The translations under genes were made by a program, and so were the position numbers. From CAZCAC01 sp964496575 (GTDB taxonomy: Bacteria; Planctomycetota; UBA1135; GCA-002686595), in the NCBI GenBank assembly GCA_964496575.1, contig CAZCAC010000189.1:1-12254 (forward strand): a stretch of 12,254 nucleotides of DNA. Reading direction: 5' to 3'. This document shows positions 1-7,223 of this stretch, in pieces (position 1 is the first letter of the stretch; each line of letters begins with the position of its first letter). The notes beneath the pieces were generated by a model. It was not told where the DNA came from and did not search any database. It was given only the letters and a program-made list of their open reading frames with translations.

Positions 1-45
1 GGCCCCTTCGAGGGGCCTTCCTCAAGCCGCCCGCTATGCGGGCGG
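1..45. repeat. Tandem pair of GC-rich hairpins
   Basis: Two perfect inverted repeats sit side by side. One is GGCCCCT / AGGGGCC (1-7 and 11-17, loop TCG), and the other is CCGCCCGC / GCGGGCGG (27-34 and 38-45, loop TAT). Such pairs can be transcription terminators or REP-type repeats. No T-run is visible on either strand inside the window, and the left side is cut by the edge. The second hairpin is preceded by AAGCC and followed by GACTC, a layout also seen around the hairpin at 12218-12234. Confidence 0.5.
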
Positions 46-465
46 TACCTGACTCTCTTCTTCGAGTCGATCGCCTCTGCGCTCGCGACTTCGCCTTCGG
101 GGGGCACGTCGGCGAGGATCACTCGCCCGACGAGGTCGCTGGTGACCTCCCGTGTCTCGCTTCCACCTTCGTCATCGAGCACGATCCGCAGCGCTTGCTC
201 GGGAACGGGACGTCCTTCGGCATCGACGACGAGCACCGGGAGATCCTCCTCCCGGTCCGTCGCCCGCGTACGGATCGCCGGGGCACCAGAACGTCTGGAG
301 GGTTCGGGGGGCAGCGGCGCGGCAGGGGCATCGGCGGTGGCCGACCGGGGTTCCAGCTTCTCCGCCCCCCCCCGGCGAGCCGATGCTGCGGAGGATCAGG
401 ATCAGCCCCAGCACGGCGATGATGACCGCGGCCAGGATCGGGAGCTGCATTTTGCGGGGGCTCAT
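1..465 (-). CDS. Membrane-anchored protein with carboxypeptidase-regulatory-like domain, partial, frameshifted
   Basis: The ATG at 465 opens a short basic N-terminus (MSPRKM) followed by a hydrophobic helix at about residues 8-25, so an inner-membrane anchor or uncleaved signal is likely. The frame is then lost at a run of nine C on the plus strand (365-373). Removing one base gives a coherent continuation: a Pro/Ala-rich linker (about residues 35-70), then a beta-rich segment (about 75-130) containing VVDAEGRPVPEQALRIVL and GRVILADVPPEGE. This resembles the carboxypeptidase-regulatory-like / Ig-like fold common in large secreted planctomycete proteins. The corrected frame has no stop before the window edge, so the C-terminus is missing. 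Two hairpins at 1-17 and 27-45 lie in the last part, so the coding region may end or be interrupted there. No specific function can be given. The frameshift may be an assembly error, phase variation or real decay. Confidence 0.5.
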
Positions 466-509
466 CAGTGGCTCGTATCCTACCGTATCCTCTGCACTCC
501 GTGCCTCAA

Positions 510-669
510 CCCGCTCGAGCAGCGGCTGCGACTCGAGGCGCTCCCGCGGCTCCGGCCGGCGCGTCGAATCGGGCTCGATCGGCGAGCGGCGCGGTGCGAC
601 CTCCAGGGTGTACGGCGTCTCCACCTGGTGGGCGACGTCGAGCTCAGCCCAGTCGGGGAGCTCGGTAGG
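510..669 (-). pseudogene. Partial duplicate of the tonB-like gene (internal fragment)
   Basis: These 160 bases align without gaps to 1855-2014, inside the TonB-like gene, with roughly 14 mismatches by eye (about 91% identity). Read on the minus strand they encode the same proline- and charge-rich linker, from TELPDW through VETPYTLEVAP to LESQPLLERVEA. That corresponds to about residues 79-132 of the intact protein. Neither the membrane anchor nor the C-terminal TonB domain is present, so it cannot be a working TonB. At its left end the frame runs in-frame into the ATG-initiated protein at 465. At its right end the similarity stops abruptly against the plus-strand remnant. It looks like a recombination or duplication scar. 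Confidence 0.75.
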
Positions 670-671
670 GG

Positions 672-1181
672 GATCTCGAGGAGGGCATCGTTCTCTGGGC
701 GAACGAGGTCGACGGCGGAGACGATGCCATTCCGAAGGCCTACCTCGATGGCACCGGGACTCGCCTTTACGTTTCAGGCATGCCGTGGCCCTGGACCGAG
801 GCGATCATCGACGCGAGCGCCGGCTCGGTCGTGCGTGACCTGACCGACCGGAACCAGGATTGGATCCATCCGTCGGGGCGTGGCGAGTACATCGTCGCCC
901 GCCAGCGGGGTGTCTTGCAGGTCCTGTTCGCGGAATCCAGTGAACTCGCGAACACCATTGAGCCATTCCGCGGCGGCGGATACCTGACCTAGACTCCTGG
1001 CGGCTACTTCGCCGGAGACCTGGCGCTCTCGTCCTGGAACCACGTGATCTTCGGACAGTCGTCCCACTCGCTCGAGAGCTTTGCTGCGCGGCTGCACGAC
1101 CCTGAGCGCGTCGCTACGATCGCGGCGGGACTCGAAGTCGATCCCCCATCGCTCGACGAACCACGCTGCCCGCAACGGTGA
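672..1181 (+). pseudogene. 3' remnant of an unrecognised protein gene with internal stop
   Basis: One frame reads as protein-like sequence from about 672 (EEGIVLWANEVDGGDDAIPK) to a TGA at 1179-1181, interrupted only by a TAG at 990-992. Before the stop are LYVSGMPWPWTEAIIDASAG and RGEYIVARQRGVLQVLFAES. After it, in the same frame, the text continues with GGYFAGDLALSSWNHVIFG and SLESFAARLHDPERVATIAA. Sensible composition on both sides of the TAG argues for one gene with a nonsense mutation, not two genes. The 5' part is missing: a stop lies at 666-668, and the break coincides with the edge of the tonB duplicate. I recognise no family. The alternating Gly/aromatic and short beta-like segments would suit a secreted repeat protein, but that is a guess. 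Confidence 0.45.
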
Positions 1182-1513
1182 TGCCGAGTCACTGAGAAAG
1201 GTCAGCCTCCTGGCCGGGATCGTGAGATCCCCTATGGAGAGTAGAACAAGAAGTTCTTGTTGTCACAGGAGGCTGACCAGGGCGGATAGTACCAGAATTG
1301 GAGGATCAGTGAGACTCTCCCATCGCGGACGGAGGCCTTCAGGAAGCCGCTGGACTGGTTCAGGACGAAGCGCGGGGGCGGTCGGTGACGTCAACGACCT
1401 GATCCCGCAGAGTGCTCGGGTCATGGCATGCCAGCAATCCGGAGGGCGGGTGAGGACAGATACACGGCGCTGCGGATGCCGGTCGAGGTCTCCAACCCGG
1501 TCGAGTGTGATCC
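1182..1513. other. Intergenic stretch without a supportable gene
   Basis: This 332-base gap lies between the stop of the plus-strand remnant and the stop of the TonB-like gene. It contains the structured element at 1200-1278. In the remnant's frame, stops recur at 1242, 1287, 1386 and 1515. Short readable pieces such as SRTEAFRKPLDWF (ending at 1386) and RYTALRMPVEVSNPVECDP (ending at the TAA 1515-1517) might be further gene debris. None is long enough to call. Confidence 0.5.
1200..1278. repeat. 79-nt inverted-repeat element folding as a three-way junction
   Basis: The outer arms are perfect 13-bp inverted repeats, GGTCAGCCTCCTG (1200-1212) and CAGGAGGCTGACC (1266-1278). Nested inside are two further hairpins: GGGATC / GATCCC (1216-1221 and 1226-1231) closed by a GTGA tetraloop, and AACAAGAA / TTCTTGTT (1245-1252 and 1254-1261). 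The second hairpin is preceded by GTAG, as in many REP sequences. Together they give a Y-shaped fold of one closing stem and two arms. It could be a structured RNA, a miniature mobile element with terminal inverted repeats, or a REP-like repeat. I see no target-site duplication next to the arms and no second copy in the window. Confidence 0.7.
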
Positions 1514-2245
1514 CTAATCGATCTCGAAGCGCACGTCGTTCCGGAACGACCGCTGCCCGTACCCCGCCCGGTCGATCGCCTTCGCGTCGAAGCGCCAGCC
1601 CTTCAGGTTCTTCAGCGCCGCCCGGTCGAGCTCGCGGTTGCCGCTGCTCCTGATCACCCAGGTGCGCGCCACCTTGCCGCCGGGGCCCAGCTCGAGGCCG
1701 ACGCGGACCACCCCCTCGATGCCGCGGCGGTGGGGGCGGCTCGGGTAGTGGAGCTGCGGGCGATGGAGGACCAGGACGCTGCTGCCCTGGATCAGCACCG
1801 GGGCCCTTGAAGCAGCCGGAGCCGTGGTGGCCTCCTCGACCGGCGGCGCCTCCACCCGCTCGAGCAGCGGCTGGGATTCGAGGCGCTCCCGCGGCACGGG
1901 CCGGCGCGTCGAGTCGGGCTCGATCGGGGAGCGGCGCGGCGCGACCTCCAGGGTGTACGGCGTCTCCGCCTGGTGCGCGACGTCGAGCTCGGGCCAGTCG
2001 GGCAGCTCCGTGGGCCGGTGGTGCGCGCGCGCCTCCAGCGGTTCCGTCAGCGCGGGCATCGCCTCCTCGAGCTGCTGCTGGAAGGTCAGCTCGTCGAGCA
2101 GCACCACCTGCAGCGGCGGATCGATCGGAATCCCCGCGTCGACCTCTCGCGGCAGGAGCACCTTCGCCGCGGCGGTCAGCACCAGGCCGTGCAGCACCAT
2201 CGCGACCAGAAGCCCGATGAGGAGGTCACTCCGCCGTCGCTGCAC
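1514..2245 (-). CDS. tonB: TonB-like energy transducer
   Basis: This gene encodes a 243-residue periplasm-spanning protein that would pass proton-motive force from ExbB/ExbD to outer-membrane receptors. Residues 1-7 are basic, and a membrane helix follows at about 8-28 (LLIGLLVAMVLHGLVLTAAA). A long Pro/Glu/Arg-rich linker occupies about 35-155. The C-terminal TonB fold spans about 160-243, with the family pattern YPSRPHRRGIEGVVRVGLEL, then a Ser-Ser-Gly and LDRAALKNLKGWRFD. The start is a GTG overlapping the end of exbD, with GGGAGG seven bases upstream. An internal ATG at residue 16 would cut the helix and is less likely. The gene is last in the TPR-exbB-exbD-tonB operon. Part of its linker (about residues 79-132) is duplicated at 510-669. 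The TonB-family call is firm; the specific receptor partner is inferred from the neighbouring receptor. Confidence 0.9.
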   Translation of the reverse strand: MQRRRSDLLIGLLVAMVLHGLVLTAAAKVLLPREVDAGIPIDPPLQVVLLDELTFQQQLEEAMPALTEPLEARAHHRPTELPDWPELDVAHQAETPYTLEVAPRRSPIEPDSTRRPVPRERLESQPLLERVEAPPVEEATTAPAASRAPVLIQGSSVLVLHRPQLHYPSRPHRRGIEGVVRVGLELGPGGKVARTWVIRSSGNRELDRAALKNLKGWRFDAKAIDRAGYGQRSFRNDVRFEID

Positions 2246-2645
2246 CCGTGGGCCTCCCTACGATCAAGACTCGCTCCTGCCCCGCCGCGCGCACGCGGTC
2301 GAACACCTCGGTCACCACGCCGTGCCGCGCCTCGCGGTCCGCGTTGATCACCACCGAGAGCTCCGGCTCGCCCGCGCGCCGCTCGCGCAGTCGCTCCTCC
2401 AGCCCATCCAGCTCGACCGCCTCGCCACCGACCGCGATGGCTCCGTCCTCCTCGACGCTGATCGTCAGCACCACCGACAGGTCGCGGTTCTCGCCGGTCA
2501 CCAGCTGCGGCAGGTCGACCGGCACCACGTGGGCGCGCACCATCGCCAGCATCGAGTAGACGAACACCGCCAGCAGCAGGAAGAGCACGTCGATCAGCGG
2601 CAGCATCTCGACGCGGGCGGGTCGGTCGAAGCTGGAGCGTCTCAT
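2226..2645 (-). CDS. exbD: ExbD/TolR-family biopolymer transport protein
   Basis: The product has 139 residues, the usual ExbD/TolR length. Residues 1-14 are cytoplasmic, and a single membrane helix lies at about 15-36 (MLPLIDVLFLLLAVFVYSML). Asp19 is placed where the family's essential proton-carrying aspartate sits. The periplasmic domain follows at about 40-135, with VPVDLPQL at its start and LSVVINADREARHGVV as the conserved strand-turn motif. It forms the inner-membrane motor with ExbB and contacts TonB. Its ATG overlaps the exbB stop as ATGA, and its own end overlaps the tonB start by 20 bases, so translation is probably coupled across the three genes. ExbD and TolR cannot be separated by sequence alone. 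The adjacent TonB domain favours an ExbD role. Confidence 0.93.
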   Translation of the reverse strand: MRRSSFDRPARVEMLPLIDVLFLLLAVFVYSMLAMVRAHVVPVDLPQLVTGENRDLSVVLTISVEEDGAIAVGGEAVELDGLEERLRERRAGEPELSVVINADREARHGVVTEVFDRVRAAGQERVLIVGRPTGAATAE

Positions 2646-3136
2646 CCGCTCTCTCCTCCCAGCCGCCGCGCGGCCGCCTCGTACTCGGAGAGGCGCGCGC
2701 GGACGCGCGTGCGGAAGAAACCGTAGGGGAAGAGCACGCCGAGCGCGATCACCAGCCCCGACGCGGTGGTGATCAGCGCCTGGCTGATCCCGCCGGTGAC
2801 CGCCATCGGATCGGGGGTCGATCTCGCCGCGAGCGATTCGAACGCGCCGATCACCCCCAGCACCGTGCCGAGGATCCCCAGCATCGGCGCCGCCGCGATG
2901 ATCGTGTCCAGCGTCGCCATCCCGCGCTCGAGGCGCTGCTGCTCGGCGTCGAGGATCAGCTCGAGGTCGGCCTCGCCGTCCTGCTCGGCCCGGCGCGCCT
3001 CGAGCACCGCCAGCGCCGACTGCCGCTTCTCGCGCGCCCAGAAGAGGAGCCGCTCGATCACGAGGGTGGCCGCCAGGAGGGAGAGCAGGAGCAAGGGCCA
3101 CATCACCGGCCCGCCCCGTTCCATCCAGATCATCAT
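2642..3136 (-). CDS. exbB: ExbB/MotA/TolQ-family proton channel protein
   Basis: The product has 164 residues, at the short end for ExbB. Helix 1 lies at about 11-31. A cytoplasmic segment (about 35-78) ends in EQQRLERGMATLDTI. Helix 2 (about 80-104) carries the family signature APMLGILGTVLGVIGAF, and helix 3 (about 118-141) contains ISQALITTASGLVIAL. Thr91 and Thr124 sit in the positions of the conserved pore threonines. It forms the proton-conducting pentamer around ExbD. Two ATG codons are adjacent (3136 and 3133). The first is chosen because GGAGG lies seven bases upstream and it overlaps the TPR gene's TGA as ATGA. This four-base overlap, repeated at exbB/exbD, points to one transcript. 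Confidence 0.93.
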   Translation of the reverse strand: MMIWMERGGPVMWPLLLLSLLAATLVIERLLFWAREKRQSALAVLEARRAEQDGEADLELILDAEQQRLERGMATLDTIIAAAPMLGILGTVLGVIGAFESLAARSTPDPMAVTGGISQALITTASGLVIALGVLFPYGFFRTRVRARLSEYEAAARRLGGESG

Positions 3137-4563
3137 CGGCCTTCCTCCATCCAGCGTCGGATCTCCACGTCGTCACCACCCAGCTCGAGGTAGCGGGCGA
3201 AGGCGCGGCGGGCCCGGGGGGTATCGCCGAGGCGATAGCGGCACTCCCGGCCCAGCTCCAGGTACGCTTCAAGGAAGTCGCTTTTTGTCGAGATCGCCTC
3301 CTCGAAGGCCCTCGCGGCGTCGGCGTGCTTCTCCAGCTTCCTCAGGCACAGGCCTCGGTTGTAGTGCGCGTCGGGCGCGTGGTCACCCTCTGCGGCCCGC
3401 CCAAAGGCGAGTTCCGCGGCCTGGAAAGCGCCCACGGCGTACTCGAGGAGCCCGCGCTCGTAGTGGACCTCCGGGGAGGGGGCGCTCACGATCAGCGCGT
3501 CGAGCTTGAGGCGCGCCAGGTCGCTCCGCCCCACCCGGCGCAGCGCGGTCGCCTCGTGCAGGCGCACCTCGGCGTCCTCGAAGACCGGGGCCGGGGCGGT
3601 GGCGAGGGCGTCGAGGACCGCCTGGGCCCGCCCCTCGTTCAGGTGCTCCTCCAGGAGCTCCCCCCAGGCGTAGTGGTCGATCGGGTTGTTCTCGATCCGT
3701 CGGGCGGCGATCCGCGAGATCAGGATGGAGGAGTCCTCGACCAGCTCCAGCATGTCGTGGAGCACCTCGGGGTGGGTCGGGTCGACCACCATCGCCGCGC
3801 CGAGCACGGCCAGCGCCTCGACCAGCTCGTCGGCGCGCTGGGCGACCCGGGCCACCTGGAGCATCGAGTCGACGTCGATCGGCTGGTCGACCAGGACCTC
3901 GACCGCCTCCCACGCCTCGGCGGGGCGGTCCGCCTCGAGCAGCAGCCGGGCCAGCGCCAGGCGCAGCGGGGTGGCGCCCACCTCGCGCTCGATCGCGGCG
4001 GAGAGGAGCTCGATCGCCAGCGGGGCCTTCCCCTCCGCCTCCAGGAGGCGGGCGGCCTCGACCAGGACGGCGGGCTCGTCGGGAGCGGCCGCGAGCAGGA
4101 GGTCGAGGCCCGCGCGGGCCTCTTCGTGCCGCTCGCCGGCGATCTGCAGGCGGGCCAGCTCCAGCCGCGCGGCACCGCAGCCGGGATAGGAGAGCAGCGC
4201 CTGGCCGAAGGCGTCCTCGGCCGCCGTGTCATCGCCGGTGGTCAGCAACCCTCGCCCGCGCTCGACGAGGAGCCAGGCGGACTGCAGCGGGGGGGTCGGC
4301 GGAGCGATGACGGCCAGCGCCTCGGCGCCCTTGCCCCGGTCGTTGAGCGTGCGCGCGAGGAGCAGCCGGATCTCCGGCTCACCGGGCGCCAGCTCCAGCG
4401 CCTCCCTCAGGTGAACGGTCGCGCTGCCCAGCTCGCCGACGGTGAGCGCCTCGCGCCCCTCCGCCAGCAGTCGTGCCGCCGGATCGAAGCCGGGGGGCTC
4501 GGAGAGCGGGTCCTGCGGGGCGAGGAACAGGGCGGGGAGGAGCAGGAAGGAGAGGTGCGTCAT
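3133..4563 (-). CDS. Secreted or periplasmic TPR-repeat protein, first gene of the exb operon
   Basis: The product has 476 residues and consists almost entirely of helical tetratricopeptide-type repeats. Clear repeat units include SATVHLREALELAPGEPEIR near the N-terminus, HYERGLLEYAVGAFQAAELA, and AARAFEEAISTKSDFLEAYL near the C-terminus. The ATG at 4563 is chosen because it begins a hydrophobic signal-like segment (LSFLLLPALFLAPQ). A GTG at 4623 would add 20 Pro-rich residues in front and spoil the signal. The signal lacks basic residues and no strong ribosome site is visible, so the start is less certain than the gene. Its stop overlaps the exbB start, so it is co-expressed with the motor. 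TPR proteins beside exbB/exbD/tonB may act as periplasmic scaffolds, but the role here is inferred from position only. Confidence 0.85.
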   Translation of the reverse strand: MTHLSFLLLPALFLAPQDPLSEPPGFDPAARLLAEGREALTVGELGSATVHLREALELAPGEPEIRLLLARTLNDRGKGAEALAVIAPPTPPLQSAWLLVERGRGLLTTGDDTAAEDAFGQALLSYPGCGAARLELARLQIAGERHEEARAGLDLLLAAAPDEPAVLVEAARLLEAEGKAPLAIELLSAAIEREVGATPLRLALARLLLEADRPAEAWEAVEVLVDQPIDVDSMLQVARVAQRADELVEALAVLGAAMVVDPTHPEVLHDMLELVEDSSILISRIAARRIENNPIDHYAWGELLEEHLNEGRAQAVLDALATAPAPVFEDAEVRLHEATALRRVGRSDLARLKLDALIVSAPSPEVHYERGLLEYAVGAFQAAELAFGRAAEGDHAPDAHYNRGLCLRKLEKHADAARAFEEAISTKSDFLEAYLELGRECRYRLGDTPRARRAFARYLELGGDDVEIRRWMEEGR

Positions 4564-4949
4564 GTCGAGCGCGCTCGGGAGAGCTGGATAGGGCGGCGGA
4601 GGGGCGTCGCGCGGGGTTTCCACGCAACTCGCGTTCCGGGTCCGGGGGTCCGCTGGATCGGGCGGCGTGGCGGTTTCCGCGACGGGATGGGCGATCCTCG
4701 TTCCCGACTCGGGTGAGGTGGGGAGCGGGGCGTTACGACGGCGTAACGTCAGGCAGACCCTGCCTCCGGGATGGCGAGGGCGGTTAGTCTACAAAAACAA
4801 CGACTCCTGGATCCTGAACACCTCGGACTCCACCTACCCAGCACTCCCTGGCCCGCTTCTTGCCTGGGAGCCCGACCGGCCCCGCGCCCCATCCCCAGTC
4901 ACCCGCCCCCCGCGACCCAGTCGCACAGCCCCGCGAGATCGACGCAGTC
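4564..4949. promoter_or_regulatory. Divergent intergenic region between the exb operon and the receptor gene
   Basis: These 386 bases must contain the start regions of both divergent units. I see an 18-bp inverted repeat at 4731-4748, a small hairpin AGGCAG / CTGCCT (4751-4756 and 4760-4765), and an AT-rich patch at about 4784-4803 that is unusual for this GC-rich DNA and a plausible promoter core. An imperfect hairpin follows, CTCCCTGGC / GCCTGGGAG (4844-4852 and 4862-4870). I could not find a convincing -35/-10 pair. I also saw no cobalamin-riboswitch B12 box. Confidence 0.4.
4731..4748. promoter_or_regulatory. Candidate repressor operator, inverted repeat CGTTACG-N4-CGTAACG
   Basis: Perfect 7-bp arms (4731-4737 and 4742-4748) with a four-base spacer ACGG make an 18-bp dyad. 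It lies about 170 bases from the exb operon start and about 200 from the receptor start. Its size suits a homodimeric repressor and its position would allow control of both directions. The regulator is not encoded in the window, so this is inference. Confidence 0.4.
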
Positions 4950-7133
4950 ATGAGAACCGGACCCACGACGAAGACAGCGACTCTGCTATTGCTCCTCTCC
5001 ATCCCCGCGTTCCCCCAGGAGGCCGGAGAGGGCTCCGCTACCCAGGACGAACGGAAGGACGAGGAGCTGATCCCCCTCGACGAGACGGTCGTCACCGCCA
5101 CCCGCTTCGAGCACGGCCTCTACGACCTACCGCGCAGCGTCACCGTGATCGACCAGCAGAGACTCGAGCGGCGCAACAAGATCGTCGCGCTCGACTCCCT
5201 GAACGAGTCGATCGGGATCTGGATCGAGAAGCGCAACGGGGCCAGCTCGGACCCGGTGATGCGCGGCTTCTCCGGTGGCAACATCCTGGCCCTGGTCGAC
5301 GGCGACTCGCTGACGACGCTCTGGGGAGAGGGCGGCTACGCCGGCGACGACATGTACGGCAAGGTCGACGGCGAGTCGATCGGGCGGATCGAGGTGATCC
5401 GCGGGCCTTCCTCGGTGCTGTACGGTTCCAACAACCTCGGCGGGGTGATCAACTTCATCACCAGGCGCCCGCCCGCGTTCACCGACGGCCCGATGAGCTT
5501 CGGCGGCAGCCTGAAGACCGGCTTCTGGGGCGCCACCAACGGCACGCTGCTGCGCGGCGACACCTACGGCACGAGTGACAAGTTCCGCTATCGCCTCGGC
5601 TACTCGATGAGGAGCATCGGCGACACCCGCGGTGGGGGAGACGTGGGGCTCCTGACGCCCTCCGGCGTGAACGACTCGAACTTCGACTGGAACTCCGAGG
5701 TGCGGCTCAGCGAGTCGGACACCCTCGAGGTCAACGCCCAGCTGGTGAACCGCAACGGGTTGCCGAAGTACTACAAGCCGACGCAGCGCAACAACACCGA
5801 CCGACTGGGCGCGCACGTGGCCTGGACGTCGACCGACATTGGCTTCGGCGACGAGATGAGGTGGAGTGTCTACTACCAGGACAAGGAGGACGTCCGGTAC
5901 TGGCAGGACCAGCCGAAGAGCGGGGTGGCCAAGTGGGAGTCCTTCGCCACCGACTTCCAGACGCTGACGCCGGCGGGGGACGATCACCTCCTGACCTGGG
6001 GGCTGCACGTGGGGCGCGACATCGGTGAGAGCCCCGATGACGAGCAGTTCACCATCACCACCCCGGCGACCGGCACGCAGAAGGCCGCTCCCGACAGCAC
6101 CTGGGACAACGTCGGCGCCTACTTGCAGGACGAGTGGACCTTCGCCGACGGCTGGAGCTTGACCGGTTCGGTGCGCTTCGACTTCTTCCGCTACGACGCC
6201 GACGGCAACGTCTTCTACCCCGACCCCGGCTCCACCGCCCCCGAGAACACCGCTCAGACCGCGCCGGGCACCTACGAGGAGAACGCGTTGACCGGCGGCC
6301 TCGGCCTGGTCCGGCACCTCACTCCCGACTGGATGACCTACGCCTCGTGGTCGCGGGGCTACCGGCTCTTCGCGCCCGGATTCGGTCTCCGGCGCGTCGG
6401 CTACGGCGTGCTGGCGCCGACCGACGGCCTCCTCGATCCGACCACCGCCGACCAGTTCGAGCTGGGCACGCGGGTGCGGAAGTCGTGGTGGAGTGCGCAG
6501 TTCGCCGCCTACTACAGCTTCCTCTACGACGTCCAGCAGCCGACTCCCGGCGCGTACGACGTCGATGGCGACGGCACCCCGGAAACCGAATTCGACGGCG
6601 AGCCGATCTACGTGACCACCGGCGCGGACGGATTCGTCACGGGAGTCGAGATCGACACCGCCATCGATCTCGAGCACTTCATTTCCGCGATGACGGGATG
6701 GACCTGGCACAACGGCTTCATGGCCAACTACGGCCGCGTGAAGTTCGACGCCGGCGAGGACTTCCTGCGCCACACCCACCCGCCGCGCTTCCTGAGCGCG
6801 CTGCGCTGGGACGACCGCGACCCCGTGCGTGGCCGCTGGTGCGAGCTCGTCGCCGACCTCGTCGCGCCCTACACGATGGTGAGCGAGGGGCGCTTGAACA
6901 GCGACTACGGCTACTACCACGATCCGCAGGACAAGCCGGGCTCGGGTCTGATCAACGCGGAAGGGCTTCCCGGCTACGCCGTGTTCCACCTCCGCGGCGG
7001 ACTGAAGATTACCAAGGACGTCGACCTGACCGTCGCCGTCGAGAACTTGCTCGACAAGAAGTACCGCCCCGCGCACAGCCGCATGGACGCGGCGGGGCGC
7101 AACGTGATGGTGGGGATCAGGGCGAGCTTCTGA
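4950..7133 (+). CDS. TonB-dependent outer-membrane receptor
   Basis: The product has 727 residues. A signal peptide covers about residues 1-22 (hydrophobic TATLLLLLSIPAFP). A TonB-box-like segment follows at about 44-50 (LDETVVTA). The plug domain spans about 55-174, with VMRGFSGGNILALVDGD and the signature RIEVIRGPSSVLYGSNNLGG. A 22-strand-type barrel fills the rest, with many aromatic strands, and ends in VENLLDKKYRP and a terminal Phe, as outer-membrane barrels require. The ATG at 4950 is preferred over an upstream ATG at 4860 because it directly precedes the signal peptide. It would import a scarce ligand using energy from the divergent exbB-exbD-tonB genes. The substrate is not readable from sequence; the downstream HMA protein hints at a metal or metal complex. 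No ferric-citrate-type N-terminal signalling domain is present. Confidence 0.93.
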   Translation: MRTGPTTKTATLLLLLSIPAFPQEAGEGSATQDERKDEELIPLDETVVTATRFEHGLYDLPRSVTVIDQQRLERRNKIVALDSLNESIGIWIEKRNGASSDPVMRGFSGGNILALVDGDSLTTLWGEGGYAGDDMYGKVDGESIGRIEVIRGPSSVLYGSNNLGGVINFITRRPPAFTDGPMSFGGSLKTGFWGATNGTLLRGDTYGTSDKFRYRLGYSMRSIGDTRGGGDVGLLTPSGVNDSNFDWNSEVRLSESDTLEVNAQLVNRNGLPKYYKPTQRNNTDRLGAHVAWTSTDIGFGDEMRWSVYYQDKEDVRYWQDQPKSGVAKWESFATDFQTLTPAGDDHLLTWGLHVGRDIGESPDDEQFTITTPATGTQKAAPDSTWDNVGAYLQDEWTFADGWSLTGSVRFDFFRYDADGNVFYPDPGSTAPENTAQTAPGTYEENALTGGLGLVRHLTPDWMTYASWSRGYRLFAPGFGLRRVGYGVLAPTDGLLDPTTADQFELGTRVRKSWWSAQFAAYYSFLYDVQQPTPGAYDVDGDGTPETEFDGEPIYVTTGADGFVTGVEIDTAIDLEHFISAMTGWTWHNGFMANYGRVKFDAGEDFLRHTHPPRFLSALRWDDRDPVRGRWCELVADLVAPYTMVSEGRLNSDYGYYHDPQDKPGSGLINAEGLPGYAVFHLRGGLKITKDVDLTVAVENLLDKKYRPAHSRMDAAGRNVMVGIRASF

Positions 7134-7152
7134 GCTGGGAACGAAGCTCGCC

Positions 7153-7184
7153 GGGAGCGGTAGCCGGGGATGGCTGCCGCTCCC
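7153..7184. terminator. Terminator-like hairpin between convergent genes
   Basis: GGGAGCGGTAGCC (7153-7165) pairs with GGCTGCCGCTCCC (7172-7184), 13 bp with one G-U wobble and a six-base loop. It lies 20 bases after the receptor stop and 40 bases past the stop of the convergent HMA gene, so it could end transcripts from either side. No T-run follows on either strand, so it would be an atypical terminator. Confidence 0.6.
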
Positions 7185-7223
7185 GTCACGTCTGTAGTGC
7201 CTTTCGAACCCGAGGCGCGAGGC

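Noticed and set aside
1081..1653. Long plus-strand open frame of 190 codons
   Set aside because: Its translation is Arg/Ser-rich with no domain character. It crosses the three-way-junction element and runs antisense to the TonB-like C-terminus, so it is a shadow frame.
3325..4716. 463-codon plus-strand open frame opposite the TPR gene
   Set aside because: The minus strand has clear TPR repeats and four-base overlaps with exbB. The plus-strand product is rich in Gly, Gln, Arg and Leu without domain features.
4660..4949. Cobalamin or other riboswitch before the receptor gene
   Set aside because: I looked for a B12 box and the associated stems and found only unrelated short hairpins.
5127..7076. 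649-codon minus-strand open frame antisense to the receptor
   Set aside because: The plus strand encodes a complete, recognisable TonB-dependent receptor. The antisense product is Val/Ala/Arg-rich with no known motif, as expected opposite high-GC coding DNA.
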